Shown in pieces: positions 17,997-26,777 of a stretch of DNA of 57,002 nt. The notes beneath the pieces are model-generated. The model saw nothing but the letters and a program-made list of their open reading frames with translations. It did no database searches and had not been told where the DNA came from. The position numbers and the translations under genes were made by a program. Source of the stretch: an uncultured Erysipelotrichaceae bacterium (lineage in GTDB: Bacteria > Bacillota_I > Bacilli_A > RFN20 > CAG-826); the NCBI GenBank assembly GCA_902800645.1, contig CADCFC010000009.1, positions 1 through 57,002 on the forward strand, in the 5' to 3' direction. Each line of letters opens with the position of its first letter. Within the stretch, counting starts at the first letter, position 1.

Positions 17997-19089
17997 TATG
18001 GAATATTTTGATTTAAGTGAAATTTGTGATGTAAAAACAGGTAAGCTCGATGCTAACGCTTCAGTTGAAGGTGGTAAATACCCATTTTTCACTTGTTCGC
18101 GTTCTATTAGTTGGATCGACACATATGCATATGATTGTGCCTGCGTTTTACTCGCAGGCAATGGCGAATTTAACGTTCACATTTACGACGGAAAATTTAA
18201 TGCATATCAAAGAACTTATATTATAACAATTAAACCGCATAAGATTTATAATCTTAAATTAATATATTACATAGTTATGCGTTCCGTTGAGCGCTTTAAA
18301 CGAATTAGCGTTGGCGGAGTAATAAAATTTATTAAAATTGGAGATGTGTATTCAATTAAATTGCCTAACATTTCTTTTAATGATCAAAAATCTATCGTTG
18401 ATCTTTTGGAACATACAGAAACTTTGATTGATAAAAGCAAAAAGCAACTTTTGTTATTAGATGAACTTGTTAAATCACGATTTAACGATATGTTTGCTGA
18501 ATCACTTATCAATAAAACAAGAACGTGCAAGTTTTCAGACATTTGTGAAAGTTTGATTGGTTTAACTTATAAGCCTGAAAATGTCTCTGATGCTGGTACT
18601 ATCGTATTACGATCTGGCAATATTCAAGACGGTGAACTCTATTTAAAAGACGATGTTGTTCGAGTGAATAATATAGCTATTAAAGAAGAGAAAATGGTTA
18701 GGCCGTTAGACATTTTGATGTGCTCGAGAAACGGTTCTTCCAGACTTGTTGGGAAAACTTGCATAATTAAAAACACCAATGAACCAATGACATTTGGCGC
18801 ATTTATGGCAATTATAAGAACGCCCTTCCCTTACATAGTAAATGCTTTTATGAACACAAACTATTTTAGGTATCAGCTTACAGGAACTCAAACAGCATCT
18901 GTAAATCAAATAACTATTAAAATGTTGTATGACTACGATATTTTTCTTCCAACTTTAGAAGAAGAAAAAGAATTCAGACGCTTTGTTGAGTTAATAGATA
19001 AATCGAAATTTAATTTACAGAGAAGAATCGAGACATTAACTGAACTTTTTAATAAAAAAATGGATGAGTTTTTTGGAGGTAACGATTAA
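17989..19089 (+). CDS. hsdS: Type I restriction-modification specificity subunit
   Basis: 366 aa from ATG 17989, which overlaps the hsdM stop by eight bases; ATG 17998 is the alternative. The open frame reaches back to 17863 but that part lies inside hsdM. Two target-recognition domains are visible, the first beginning near FDLSEICDVKTG and the second near CKFSDICESLIGLTYKP, each followed by a helical spacer (LEHTETLIDKSKKQL and FVELIDKSKFNLQRRIETL) that sets the gap between half-sites. HsdS determines sequence specificity. The length is slightly short for the family. No inverted-repeat duplicate hsdS fragments are present nearby, so phase variation by inversion is not supported here. Confidence 0.93.
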   Translation: MIDMEYFDLSEICDVKTGKLDANASVEGGKYPFFTCSRSISWIDTYAYDCACVLLAGNGEFNVHIYDGKFNAYQRTYIITIKPHKIYNLKLIYYIVMRSVERFKRISVGGVIKFIKIGDVYSIKLPNISFNDQKSIVDLLEHTETLIDKSKKQLLLLDELVKSRFNDMFAESLINKTRTCKFSDICESLIGLTYKPENVSDAGTIVLRSGNIQDGELYLKDDVVRVNNIAIKEEKMVRPLDILMCSRNGSSRLVGKTCIIKNTNEPMTFGAFMAIIRTPFPYIVNAFMNTNYFRYQLTGTQTASVNQITIKMLYDYDIFLPTLEEEKEFRRFVELIDKSKFNLQRRIETLTELFNKKMDEFFGGND

Positions 19090-21935
19090 TGCCAAAGAAC
19101 GAAAAAGAAACGAGAATAGAGCTTATCGATCCAGCTCTTAAACAAGCTGGTTGGGATGTTTTAAATGATAAATATATTGTTGCGAGTGGTAAAGCTTGCA
19201 TTGAAACTCCAGTGGCGGGAATGCCAAAAACCAGTGAAAATCCATCTGGAAACGGCTTTGTTGACTATGTTCTTTTTGGCGATGATATGAAACCGTTGGC
19301 TTTAATCGAAGCGAAGAAATCACTTGTTAACGAAGACAACGGTCGTGTTCAAGCATGTTTATATGCTGATGCATTAAAAAAACAATATGGTATTAGACCA
19401 GTTATTTATTATACAAATGGTTATTCTATCAGAATTATTGATGGCTTATATATTGATAGACAAGTATTCGGATTCCATAAAAAAGAAGAGCTAGAATACA
19501 TAATTCAAAAAAGGAAATTCAAGCTTGAAGATGTTCTCCCAGACCTAGATATTTGTGGTAGATACTATCAGGTTGATGCAATCGATGAAGTAGTTAAGCA
19601 TTTTAAATCGCAGCATTCTCGTTCATTGATTGTGTTAGCAACAGGAACAGGTAAAACTCGTGTTTCATGTGCATTAAGTGAAATATTTATCAGAAATAAC
19701 TATGTTAAAAGAATTCTCTTCCTCGCCGATAGAAAGAACCTAGTTAAGCAAGCCAAAGAAGAAACATTTGAAAAATTCCTCCCACAAGTTCCAATGATGG
19801 TAATTGTGGAAGGACAAAAAGAAGGCGATGAAAGTAAAGCTAGAATCGTTTTCTCTACCTATCAATCGATGCTATCCATCATCAAAGATACATCCACATG
19901 CCCATATGGTATTGGTCATTTTGATTTGATCATTGTCGATGAAGCCCATAGAAGCTTATTTAACAAATATGCGGAAATTTTCACATACTTTGATGCTCTT
20001 ATGATTGGTTTAACCGCAACGCCAAGAAACGACATCCATAAATCAACTTACAAAGTATTCAACTTGGATAGCGAAATGCCTAATTATGAATATGATGTTG
20101 TAAAAGGCGTTAAAGACGGTTATTTGACTTATTATCGTGCTTTAGATAGAACACCAGACATTCTCAAGAATGGCGTTGAATATGATAAGCTCACACCTGA
20201 AGAACAAGAAGAATATGAAGACCTTTTTACTGACGATGAAACAGGTCAGCCAATCGATAAAATCGAAGGAAAAGAATTCTATAGCACAATCACTAACAAG
20301 GATACAATTAGAAAAGTTCTCCAAGATTTAATGGAAGAAGGCCTTTATGTAAATAACGGGGACGTGCTAGGAAAAACTATTATTTTTGCCCGTGACCATA
20401 ACCACGCTATTCTGATTCAGGATGAGTTTAGAAAAATGTTCCCAGACAAATGTCTAAAGAATAATCCGAATGGTGTTGATTATTGCGTTGTTATTGATAA
20501 TCAAATTAGATATAACGAAGTTCTTCAAAGAGAATTTAAAGAAAAGCAAACCATTAGAATCGTTATTTCTGTCGATATGATGGATACTGGCGTCGATATT
20601 CCAGAAGTAGTGAACCTCGTATTCTTTAAGAGAGTTTTATCTAAGATTAAATTCTGGCAGATGATTGGTCGTGGCACTAGACTTTGTCCTGATTTAAAAG
20701 TCATGTCTCCATCAAAAGCTTATTTTGAAAGAATGACAAATGATAAATCCAGACAACTCTATCAAAACAAACAAGGATTTTTAATCTTTGATATTTGTAA
20801 TGTCTTCCCTTTCTTTAAGATGAATCCTGATGGAAGAACTGATAGATCTGATGCAGTATTATCACTCTATCAAAAGGTTTTCTTAGAGAAAGTTGCTTTA
20901 TATAAAGCATTGTTGGCACACTATGCTAATCTCGATATTGAGGATAAAAAATTCTGCGAAAAGATTAGAAATGAGTTAATTGCCGAAGTTAAAGAAATGA
21001 ACCAAAACTATATTGGTGTTCGTTCTAATCTTAAATATGTACATAGATATTCCGAGCTTTCTGGATGGGTAAATTTTGCCCAAACTGAATTTGCAGAAAT
21101 TAAGAAATATATCGCTCCAAATATTACAGGTGAGATTGATTTAGAATCTGCTAGAGCCTTTGATTACTTGTGCTATAAGTTTGCAGCTGTAAGATTCTAT
21201 CATGGTAAAGACTTTAAGAAAGCCGCTAAAACAATCTATCTCTTATCAACTTATTTAATTACAAATAAATCACACATCTCAGAAGTGTCTGCTCACCATG
21301 AATCTTTAGATTATGCAGCATCTGACGAGTTTATTAATGAATCTAACGTTGCTAAAGTGGATGCAATAAGAGTGGAGTTAAGAGACTTGATGAGATTTAT
21401 TGATCCTAAAGCCTTTGATCCAATTATCACCGACTTTAGAGATATCATCAACTCAACTGGCGATGCTGTTGAAGAAGAGGTTGATTTCAAAGTTACAATT
21501 GAAGATTTTAAGACTCTTAGTGAAAAGACTTTATTCTATATTCAAGAGCACCCAGAAGAACCTCTAGTTAAAGAAGTTCAAAACATTATTAAGCCTACAA
21601 AACAAGCTATTAAAAAGTTCAAATCTGAAGTTGTTAAGATTGCAAAAACCGCTGAAGAATATAACGATATTTTCAAAGAAGATAATGATTTGGTTATATT
21701 CATAAGAAAGAACTTAGAATTGAATCCTGAAGCAGTTGATGAATTTGCACAAATATTTATCGATAAAGGATTCAATGATATGCAAATTAAGTATATTAGA
21801 GAATTACTTTTATTCATTTCGCAAAACGGATATTTTACGAGACAAGTCCTTTTGTTGGAAGAATTAAACTTTAAAGATTTATTTAATAGTGAAGAAATAC
21901 AAGCATTAATACTTGAAATTGAGAAGAGAATGTAA
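19089..21935 (+). CDS. hsdR: Type I restriction endonuclease subunit
   Basis: 948 aa. N-terminal PD-(D/E)xK nuclease: D59 in NGFVDY and the pair E74-A-K76 in LIEAKK. The SF2 translocase follows, with Walker A ATGTGKT (184-190), DEAH (284-287), GLTATP, and the later helicase motif IGRGTRL. The C-terminal region is helical, as in HsdR subunits that contact HsdM. The start codon shares one base with the hsdS stop (TAATG) and has a perfect GGAGG at 19075-19079. HsdR cleaves unmethylated DNA after ATP-driven translocation. Nothing suggests inactivation. Confidence 0.96.
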   Translation: MPKNEKETRIELIDPALKQAGWDVLNDKYIVASGKACIETPVAGMPKTSENPSGNGFVDYVLFGDDMKPLALIEAKKSLVNEDNGRVQACLYADALKKQYGIRPVIYYTNGYSIRIIDGLYIDRQVFGFHKKEELEYIIQKRKFKLEDVLPDLDICGRYYQVDAIDEVVKHFKSQHSRSLIVLATGTGKTRVSCALSEIFIRNNYVKRILFLADRKNLVKQAKEETFEKFLPQVPMMVIVEGQKEGDESKARIVFSTYQSMLSIIKDTSTCPYGIGHFDLIIVDEAHRSLFNKYAEIFTYFDALMIGLTATPRNDIHKSTYKVFNLDSEMPNYEYDVVKGVKDGYLTYYRALDRTPDILKNGVEYDKLTPEEQEEYEDLFTDDETGQPIDKIEGKEFYSTITNKDTIRKVLQDLMEEGLYVNNGDVLGKTIIFARDHNHAILIQDEFRKMFPDKCLKNNPNGVDYCVVIDNQIRYNEVLQREFKEKQTIRIVISVDMMDTGVDIPEVVNLVFFKRVLSKIKFWQMIGRGTRLCPDLKVMSPSKAYFERMTNDKSRQLYQNKQGFLIFDICNVFPFFKMNPDGRTDRSDAVLSLYQKVFLEKVALYKALLAHYANLDIEDKKFCEKIRNELIAEVKEMNQNYIGVRSNLKYVHRYSELSGWVNFAQTEFAEIKKYIAPNITGEIDLESARAFDYLCYKFAAVRFYHGKDFKKAAKTIYLLSTYLITNKSHISEVSAHHESLDYAASDEFINESNVAKVDAIRVELRDLMRFIDPKAFDPIITDFRDIINSTGDAVEEEVDFKVTIEDFKTLSEKTLFYIQEHPEEPLVKEVQNIIKPTKQAIKKFKSEVVKIAKTAEEYNDIFKEDNDLVIFIRKNLELNPEAVDEFAQIFIDKGFNDMQIKYIRELLLFISQNGYFTRQVLLLEELNFKDLFNSEEIQALILEIEKRM

Positions 21936-21938
21936 TTT

Positions 21939-23483
21939 ATGAAAATCTATAAATATACTTCTCTTGAATCTGCTGTTTCTATTTTAAAAAGTGGTGGTGT
22001 TGCTTTAAACAACCCTAAAGATTTTAATGATCCAAATGATTGTTCTTTTGTTCAAGATAAAAAGGACAAAGAAAAAATAGAGAAGTTAATAACAGATTAT
22101 TTTATCTACAAGGTGGTTTCTGAATTAGTCTCTTTGAACAAATTAAAGCTTAATAAATCGAGTAGAGCAATTTTGGCAGAACTTCAAAAAGAAATGGATT
22201 CAATGAAGCGGCTGTTAGAAAAGAATCTATATTTTGATAGAATTCCCGGTTTTAATCTAATTGCCAAAATGATAGGGTCCAAATCCAAACACCTGGATGT
22301 ATTGGTAGCTAAAGCCAAGAAAGAGTTTCAAGAAAAAATAGATGAAGCTGTAAATAATGCGAAAGAAACTGCATTGATATCTTGTTTTAGCAAACGCAAC
22401 AACTCTATTTTGATGTGGTCCCATTATGCAAATTCGCATAAAGGCGTTTGCATAGAATACGAAAGACCAGATTTGATAGATTTTAGAAATGTAACATATC
22501 AACAAGAGAGACCGTATATTAAGATGTATAAGGCTGTTTCTCATGCTGTCGCATTAGATATTCTTGGCAAGAAAGAAACAGATGATGAAATAGCAATGCA
22601 TCTAAAAGAAACATTAGACCCTTTCTTTGTAAAATCTCCTGATTGGTCATATGAAGAAGAAGTCAGGTGTTTATATTCTAAAACTAAGCTCAACGACAGC
22701 ATTGAATACGATGGCAAACGCTATATTTTAAATATCGGGTATCCGACAGCTATTTATATTGGCTGCAAAACCTCTGGTGATGAATTAGATCATTTGTATA
22801 GATTGGCGGAAAACAGAGGAATTCCGATTTATTTCATGAAGAAATCCGAAGATACATTTGATGTTGTAGTTGATAGAGAATACAAGTACAAACCTAACTC
22901 AAGAAAAAAACAACAAGAAATAACATTATTAAGGTTGGCGAATGATATTAATAGATGCCTTGATTCTAATATTTATTTAGCTGCATTTTCCGCTTCGCTA
23001 ATTGTACCTGCCATTTGTTCTCAAGTTGAATGTCCGGAAATCAAAGATGCAAAAGAAAGATATATAAAATGGTGTGACACATATTTACCATGTACAGATA
23101 GAGGCCCGGATAGTGATGGCATGGCATATCTTACTGGTAAGATTCTTTGGAATATAAAAGAAAAATTGTTTTCTGATGGTAACATCGATATTTACGGTAG
23201 GTATGAAGATTTTGACTTGCAGAAAACGGTTTTAAGAATTGAAGAAAGAAAAGCTTGGGATGTTTATTGTGATGTTCTTGGAGAAAGGGATGTCGTAACA
23301 AACGTAACAAAGTTCTGTAGTGATATGATTTACCAAGCAGACAGATGTTTTAAAAAACATGAGAAAGAAGTTAAAGAATTAAGCCAATTGCCCATTGAAG
23401 ATTATGATGCTGAACTAGAATCAATGCACGAATGTGGCATTTTAACCGAAAGAATTAATAAGGCAATCAATGGAGAAAAATGA
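21939..23483 (+). CDS. DUF2971 protein with extra C-terminal helical domain
   Basis: 514 aa starting three bases after hsdR. Residues 1-300 match the DUF2971 pattern: an opening YKYTSLESAVSILKSGG with NDPNDCSF, and a central ISCFSKRNNSILMWSHYA followed by GVCIEYE. The remaining part (about 325-500) is a separate helical domain with AAFSASLIVPAICSQVE, YIKWCDTYLP and TNVTKFC, a pattern I have seen as a stand-alone small domain in defence-type genes, though I cannot name it. DUF2971 genes are frequent in defence islands and their biochemical role is unknown. It overlaps the next gene by four bases (ATGA), so the two are coupled. Confidence 0.8.
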   Translation: MKIYKYTSLESAVSILKSGGVALNNPKDFNDPNDCSFVQDKKDKEKIEKLITDYFIYKVVSELVSLNKLKLNKSSRAILAELQKEMDSMKRLLEKNLYFDRIPGFNLIAKMIGSKSKHLDVLVAKAKKEFQEKIDEAVNNAKETALISCFSKRNNSILMWSHYANSHKGVCIEYERPDLIDFRNVTYQQERPYIKMYKAVSHAVALDILGKKETDDEIAMHLKETLDPFFVKSPDWSYEEEVRCLYSKTKLNDSIEYDGKRYILNIGYPTAIYIGCKTSGDELDHLYRLAENRGIPIYFMKKSEDTFDVVVDREYKYKPNSRKKQQEITLLRLANDINRCLDSNIYLAAFSASLIVPAICSQVECPEIKDAKERYIKWCDTYLPCTDRGPDSDGMAYLTGKILWNIKEKLFSDGNIDIYGRYEDFDLQKTVLRIEERKAWDVYCDVLGERDVVTNVTKFCSDMIYQADRCFKKHEKEVKELSQLPIEDYDAELESMHECGILTERINKAINGEK

Positions 23484-24664
23484 ATTATTCGTTTGACGGA
23501 AACATCACTTCTTTAAAAGAACAGTCTGTTCCATTTGTATTGAGGGATGGTAGGATTCGTTTTCCTGTTGGCTTTGCGAATTTTGTTGATATCAATAAAA
23601 AAGATATTGTGCTACATGGTTTAACCAAAAATGGCAAAGAAATACATCTAGTTGTTGAGCATCTTTGGCAAAAAGGAGCATGGCGTGAAGTTGTTGATGG
23701 CAAAGAAGTCATGTGCGCGCCACACATAGAAGGAGTGGTTGGCGTTTGCGCAACAATGGAACCGAATACATTTAATAAAGTTGATTCTTTAGGCTTTTAT
23801 TCGCTTGAAATTCCCAAAATAACAAATCAATCAATAAGTGGATGTTTAAATGATGACAATTCTTCTTGGATGGGTATTAAGAAACCTATTGGTAGTTTTA
23901 AGCTCGGCGACAGTGATTATAAATTATCAATTGGTTTTATGGAAAACCGTCCATTTTATCAAGGCCAATTATTAGAACTAAGAAATGATAAGAATTATGA
24001 TTTGAGAACGATGAAAGATGCATATTTGGTTATTAAAAGATTGCTTTGCTTTTTATATCAAAAAAGAATAATTCCATTGGATCAGGTGTTACTAAGATCA
24101 AACGAAAAGAATGTTGGTCAATTATTTGTTGATAATACAGAGTCATCAAAATACGTATTTGACTATGTTAAATGCATTCCGATTAATAGTTTGGGAAAAG
24201 ATATTAATTTATTATTGCAACTTTTAGCTGATGACAAAATCTATTTAAGACACATTCCTGTTTTTAAAGAAGATGAAAATGTTGTAACGCACGGTCGTTT
24301 CTTAATGGCGCTTATTGGATTAGAGAATGTTTTGGACAGTTTAAATATTCATGCCTATCAACCTGAATCTAATAGGGAAAAATTAAAAGACAGAATTTGT
24401 TATTCCATAACCAGCTATAAGCAAGAAGTATCAAATTTCTTTGTTTTGAATTCGTTAGGCAACGATATTCAATCAATTTCCTCAGATTTGGCAATCATGA
24501 GAAATAAGATGGCTCATGGGAAACTTGAATATAATTTAACAATTAAAAGTGCCTATCAAATGCAATTTCTGATGTTGTTTATTTTATTTTTGCAATTAAT
24601 CTCTATTGGTGTCGATAAGAAAAAAGCGTCTGAAATAGTTCCACTTATTATGTTTAAACATTAA
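23480..24664 (+). CDS. HEPN-domain protein, ApeA-like layout
   Basis: 394 aa; starts inside the last codon of the DUF2971 gene. The first 220 residues look beta-rich (FVLRDGRIRFPVGFANF and onward), the last 170 helical. Near the C-terminus RNKMAH gives the HEPN RNase signature Rx4H (R341, H346), inside the sequence LAIMRNKMAHGKL. The layout of an N-terminal beta domain plus C-terminal HEPN is that of ApeA-type anti-phage proteins and related HEPN effectors, which cleave RNA when activated. I did not compare sequences, so ApeA is a layout analogy. Its partner by position is the DUF2971 protein, which may act as sensor or modulator. Confidence 0.75.
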   Translation: MNYSFDGNITSLKEQSVPFVLRDGRIRFPVGFANFVDINKKDIVLHGLTKNGKEIHLVVEHLWQKGAWREVVDGKEVMCAPHIEGVVGVCATMEPNTFNKVDSLGFYSLEIPKITNQSISGCLNDDNSSWMGIKKPIGSFKLGDSDYKLSIGFMENRPFYQGQLLELRNDKNYDLRTMKDAYLVIKRLLCFLYQKRIIPLDQVLLRSNEKNVGQLFVDNTESSKYVFDYVKCIPINSLGKDINLLLQLLADDKIYLRHIPVFKEDENVVTHGRFLMALIGLENVLDSLNIHAYQPESNREKLKDRICYSITSYKQEVSNFFVLNSLGNDIQSISSDLAIMRNKMAHGKLEYNLTIKSAYQMQFLMLFILFLQLISIGVDKKKASEIVPLIMFKH

Positions 24665-24687
24665 TTGAGATTATTAGATCATTTTAA

Positions 24688-24696
24688 TGATATAAT
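24688..24696 (+). promoter_or_regulatory. Extended -10 promoter giving a nearly leaderless transcript
   Basis: TGATATAAT ends six bases before ATG 24703. Initiation at the normal distance of about seven bases downstream would fall on or next to the start codon, so the helicase message probably has little or no 5' leader. There is no ribosome site upstream of the ATG. TTGAGA at 24665-24670 lies 20 bases upstream of the -10, an unusually wide spacing. Confidence 0.6.
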
Positions 24697-24702
24697 TCGG
24701 AT

Positions 24703-26445
24703 ATGAGCGATTTAACAAATACAAAATATAGACAGTTCCCTTTCAACACAGAAGGCGCTGAAAAGATTAAGACTAGTGTCGAAAAGGGGCAAAACTGGCC
24801 TGTTGTTTATATTTTAAGTGGCGATACTGAAGCATATGTTGGAGAGACGAACAATGCTTACAAGAGAATGGGGCAGCATCTTGAAAACAAGAAACGTTCG
24901 GTTATGAAAAGTATTTTGTTATTGCTTAATGATTCGTTCAATAAATCGGCAACTCTTGATATAGAGAATAAGCTGATTCAATTCATGCACGCTGATGGCA
25001 AATTTCAACTTCAAAACGAAAATGCCGGTCAATCAGTTCAGCATAATTATTATCAAAGAGGCCTTTATGAGCAGTGCTTCCAAGATATTTGGAATGAATT
25101 AAAGCGAAAGAAACTTGCAGACAAAACTCTTTATGAAATAAGAAATAGTGAAATATTTAAATACTCGCCTTATAAGGAACTTACTGAAGATCAATTTACT
25201 TGTGTTGAATCTCTATTAAAACTAACCGGCATAGCTCTCGAACAGAAACTATCTAAAAAAATAGTTGTTCATGGTGGCGCAGGAACTGGCAAGACAGTTT
25301 TAGCAATCTATTTTATAAAATGTCTTATCGACTTGCTTTCTAGAAACACAAACTTTGAGGATTTGGATGAAATTCTTCCTGAAGATTCGCCTATTTTACA
25401 ATCAGCACAATTAGTTAAGGTTATACGAGATCGTAAAAATTTAAAGATTGCTTTTGTTGTTCCAACTCCGTCCTTTAGAGAGACCGTCAAAAAGATATTT
25501 AAAGCTACAAAAGGTCTTAAACCTAGCATGGTTATTGGCCCAAATGATATTGCAAAGAAAGATTACGACATTGTGATAGTGGATGAAGCCCATAGACTTC
25601 AAAGAAGAAAAGACTTAGTTAACTATGGCGCTTATGATGCTGTTTGTGATGAATTAGGTTTGCCTCATGAAGCAACTCAACTTGATTGGATTATGGCAAA
25701 GCAAAGAGCATTAACTGTTATATTCTATGATGCAAAACAGAGAGTTAAAAATACCGACATGCTTGAAGAGAGCTTTAAATCATTCTTAAAAGATGCTGAC
25801 ATCATCAACTTGTCGACTCAGCTAAGAATTCAAGGTGGTAATGAGTACATTAAGTTTATTAATGATTTATTCAATAACATGAAAACAACATATGAATCTG
25901 ATAAATACGATTTGTTTGTTTTTGACGATTATGGAGAAATGGAAAGAGCTATTCAACAGCAAAATAAAAAGAATGAAGGGCTTTGTCGTATTGTTGCCGG
26001 GATTTCTTACCCATATAGCACGAAAATGAGAGATAAAGTTGCCAAAAAGAAACTTGATGTGGATGTGGATGGGGACGGCAAATATCTCAGAATGTGGAAT
26101 CTTGGTTTTAATGATCCAACATTCATTACCGACGAAGAACATAAAGATGAAATTGGATGTGTTTATACATGCCAAGGTTACGATTTGAATTATGCAGGCG
26201 TTATCCTTGGTCCAGATATTTTCTATAACAAAACAACGAAACAAATTGATATTCACATCGAAAAATGCACCGATAGAAAAACAAAAGTCAGAGATAATGA
26301 CGAAGAAACAAAAATGAACATTCTTCATCAATATCTTGTGCTTTTAACGCGTGGAATCTATGGCACATACATTTATGCTGTCGATAAAGACTTACGCGAT
26401 TATCTAAGTGAATGCATAAAGACTAAAAAGGAGAATTTTAATTAG
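24703..26445 (+). CDS. GIY-YIG nuclease fused to DUF2075 (Schlafen-type) helicase
   Basis: 580 aa. The N-terminal about 95 residues are a GIY-YIG nuclease: VYIL (35-38), YVGET (45-49), R55 and E88 in the positions expected for the two motif strands, catalytic Arg and metal-binding Glu. The rest is a P-loop DNA/RNA helicase of the DUF2075 group: Walker A GGAGTGKT (191-198), DEAH (294-297), a C-terminal TCQGYDLNYAGVILGPD typical of the family, and LLTRGIYGTYIY near the end. The family is associated with phage defence and is related to group III Schlafen helicase domains. One base separates it from the MazG-like gene, so the two proteins are likely made together. It has its own promoter, so the pair can be expressed apart from the restriction operon. 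Confidence 0.88.
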   Translation: MSDLTNTKYRQFPFNTEGAEKIKTSVEKGQNWPVVYILSGDTEAYVGETNNAYKRMGQHLENKKRSVMKSILLLLNDSFNKSATLDIENKLIQFMHADGKFQLQNENAGQSVQHNYYQRGLYEQCFQDIWNELKRKKLADKTLYEIRNSEIFKYSPYKELTEDQFTCVESLLKLTGIALEQKLSKKIVVHGGAGTGKTVLAIYFIKCLIDLLSRNTNFEDLDEILPEDSPILQSAQLVKVIRDRKNLKIAFVVPTPSFRETVKKIFKATKGLKPSMVIGPNDIAKKDYDIVIVDEAHRLQRRKDLVNYGAYDAVCDELGLPHEATQLDWIMAKQRALTVIFYDAKQRVKNTDMLEESFKSFLKDADIINLSTQLRIQGGNEYIKFINDLFNNMKTTYESDKYDLFVFDDYGEMERAIQQQNKKNEGLCRIVAGISYPYSTKMRDKVAKKKLDVDVDGDGKYLRMWNLGFNDPTFITDEEHKDEIGCVYTCQGYDLNYAGVILGPDIFYNKTTKQIDIHIEKCTDRKTKVRDNDEETKMNILHQYLVLLTRGIYGTYIYAVDKDLRDYLSECIKTKKENFN

Positions 26446-26446
26446 T

Positions 26447-26767
26447 ATGGAACAAGAAACCATAAATCGTATTAGAAAATTCACAGCCGATAGAGATTGG
26501 GACCAGTTTCATTCTCCTGCTAATTTGGCTAAGTCGATTTCTATTGAAGCAAACGAACTATTGGAGTGTTTTCAATGGGATGAGGAGCACTATGATATTA
26601 ATGAAGTAAAAGAAGAATTGGCAGACGTTCTCGTTTATTGCAGAAACATGATTGATAAACTCGAACTAGATGAAGACGAAATAGTTAATGCCAAGATGGA
26701 CCAGAATGAAAAAAAGTACCCTGTGAATAAATCAAAAGGCAGAGCAGATAAATATAACAAACTATAA
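26447..26767 (+). CDS. MazG-like nucleotide pyrophosphohydrolase
   Basis: 106 aa, single-domain. The MazG/RS21-C6 metal-binding pattern is complete: E37xxE40 (NELLECFQW) and E57xxD60 (EELADVL). Such enzymes hydrolyse NTPs or dNTPs to NMP plus pyrophosphate; small members act on modified nucleotides or alarmones. The start is one base after the helicase stop, with AAGGAGA upstream inside the helicase gene. The two are therefore one unit. A nucleotide-depleting or modified-nucleotide-cleaning role in defence is inference. Confidence 0.88.
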   Translation: MEQETINRIRKFTADRDWDQFHSPANLAKSISIEANELLECFQWDEEHYDINEVKEELADVLVYCRNMIDKLELDEDEIVNAKMDQNEKKYPVNKSKGRADKYNKL

Positions 26768-26777
26768 TAGATAAAAA

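Noticed and set aside
17989-19089. Phase-variable hsdS by inversion
   Set aside because: There is no second hsdS fragment, invertible repeat or recombinase gene nearby.
25867-26331. 154-aa minus-strand open frame
   Set aside because: It is the antisense shadow of the DUF2075 helicase gene, with no ribosome site and low-complexity hydrophobic translation.
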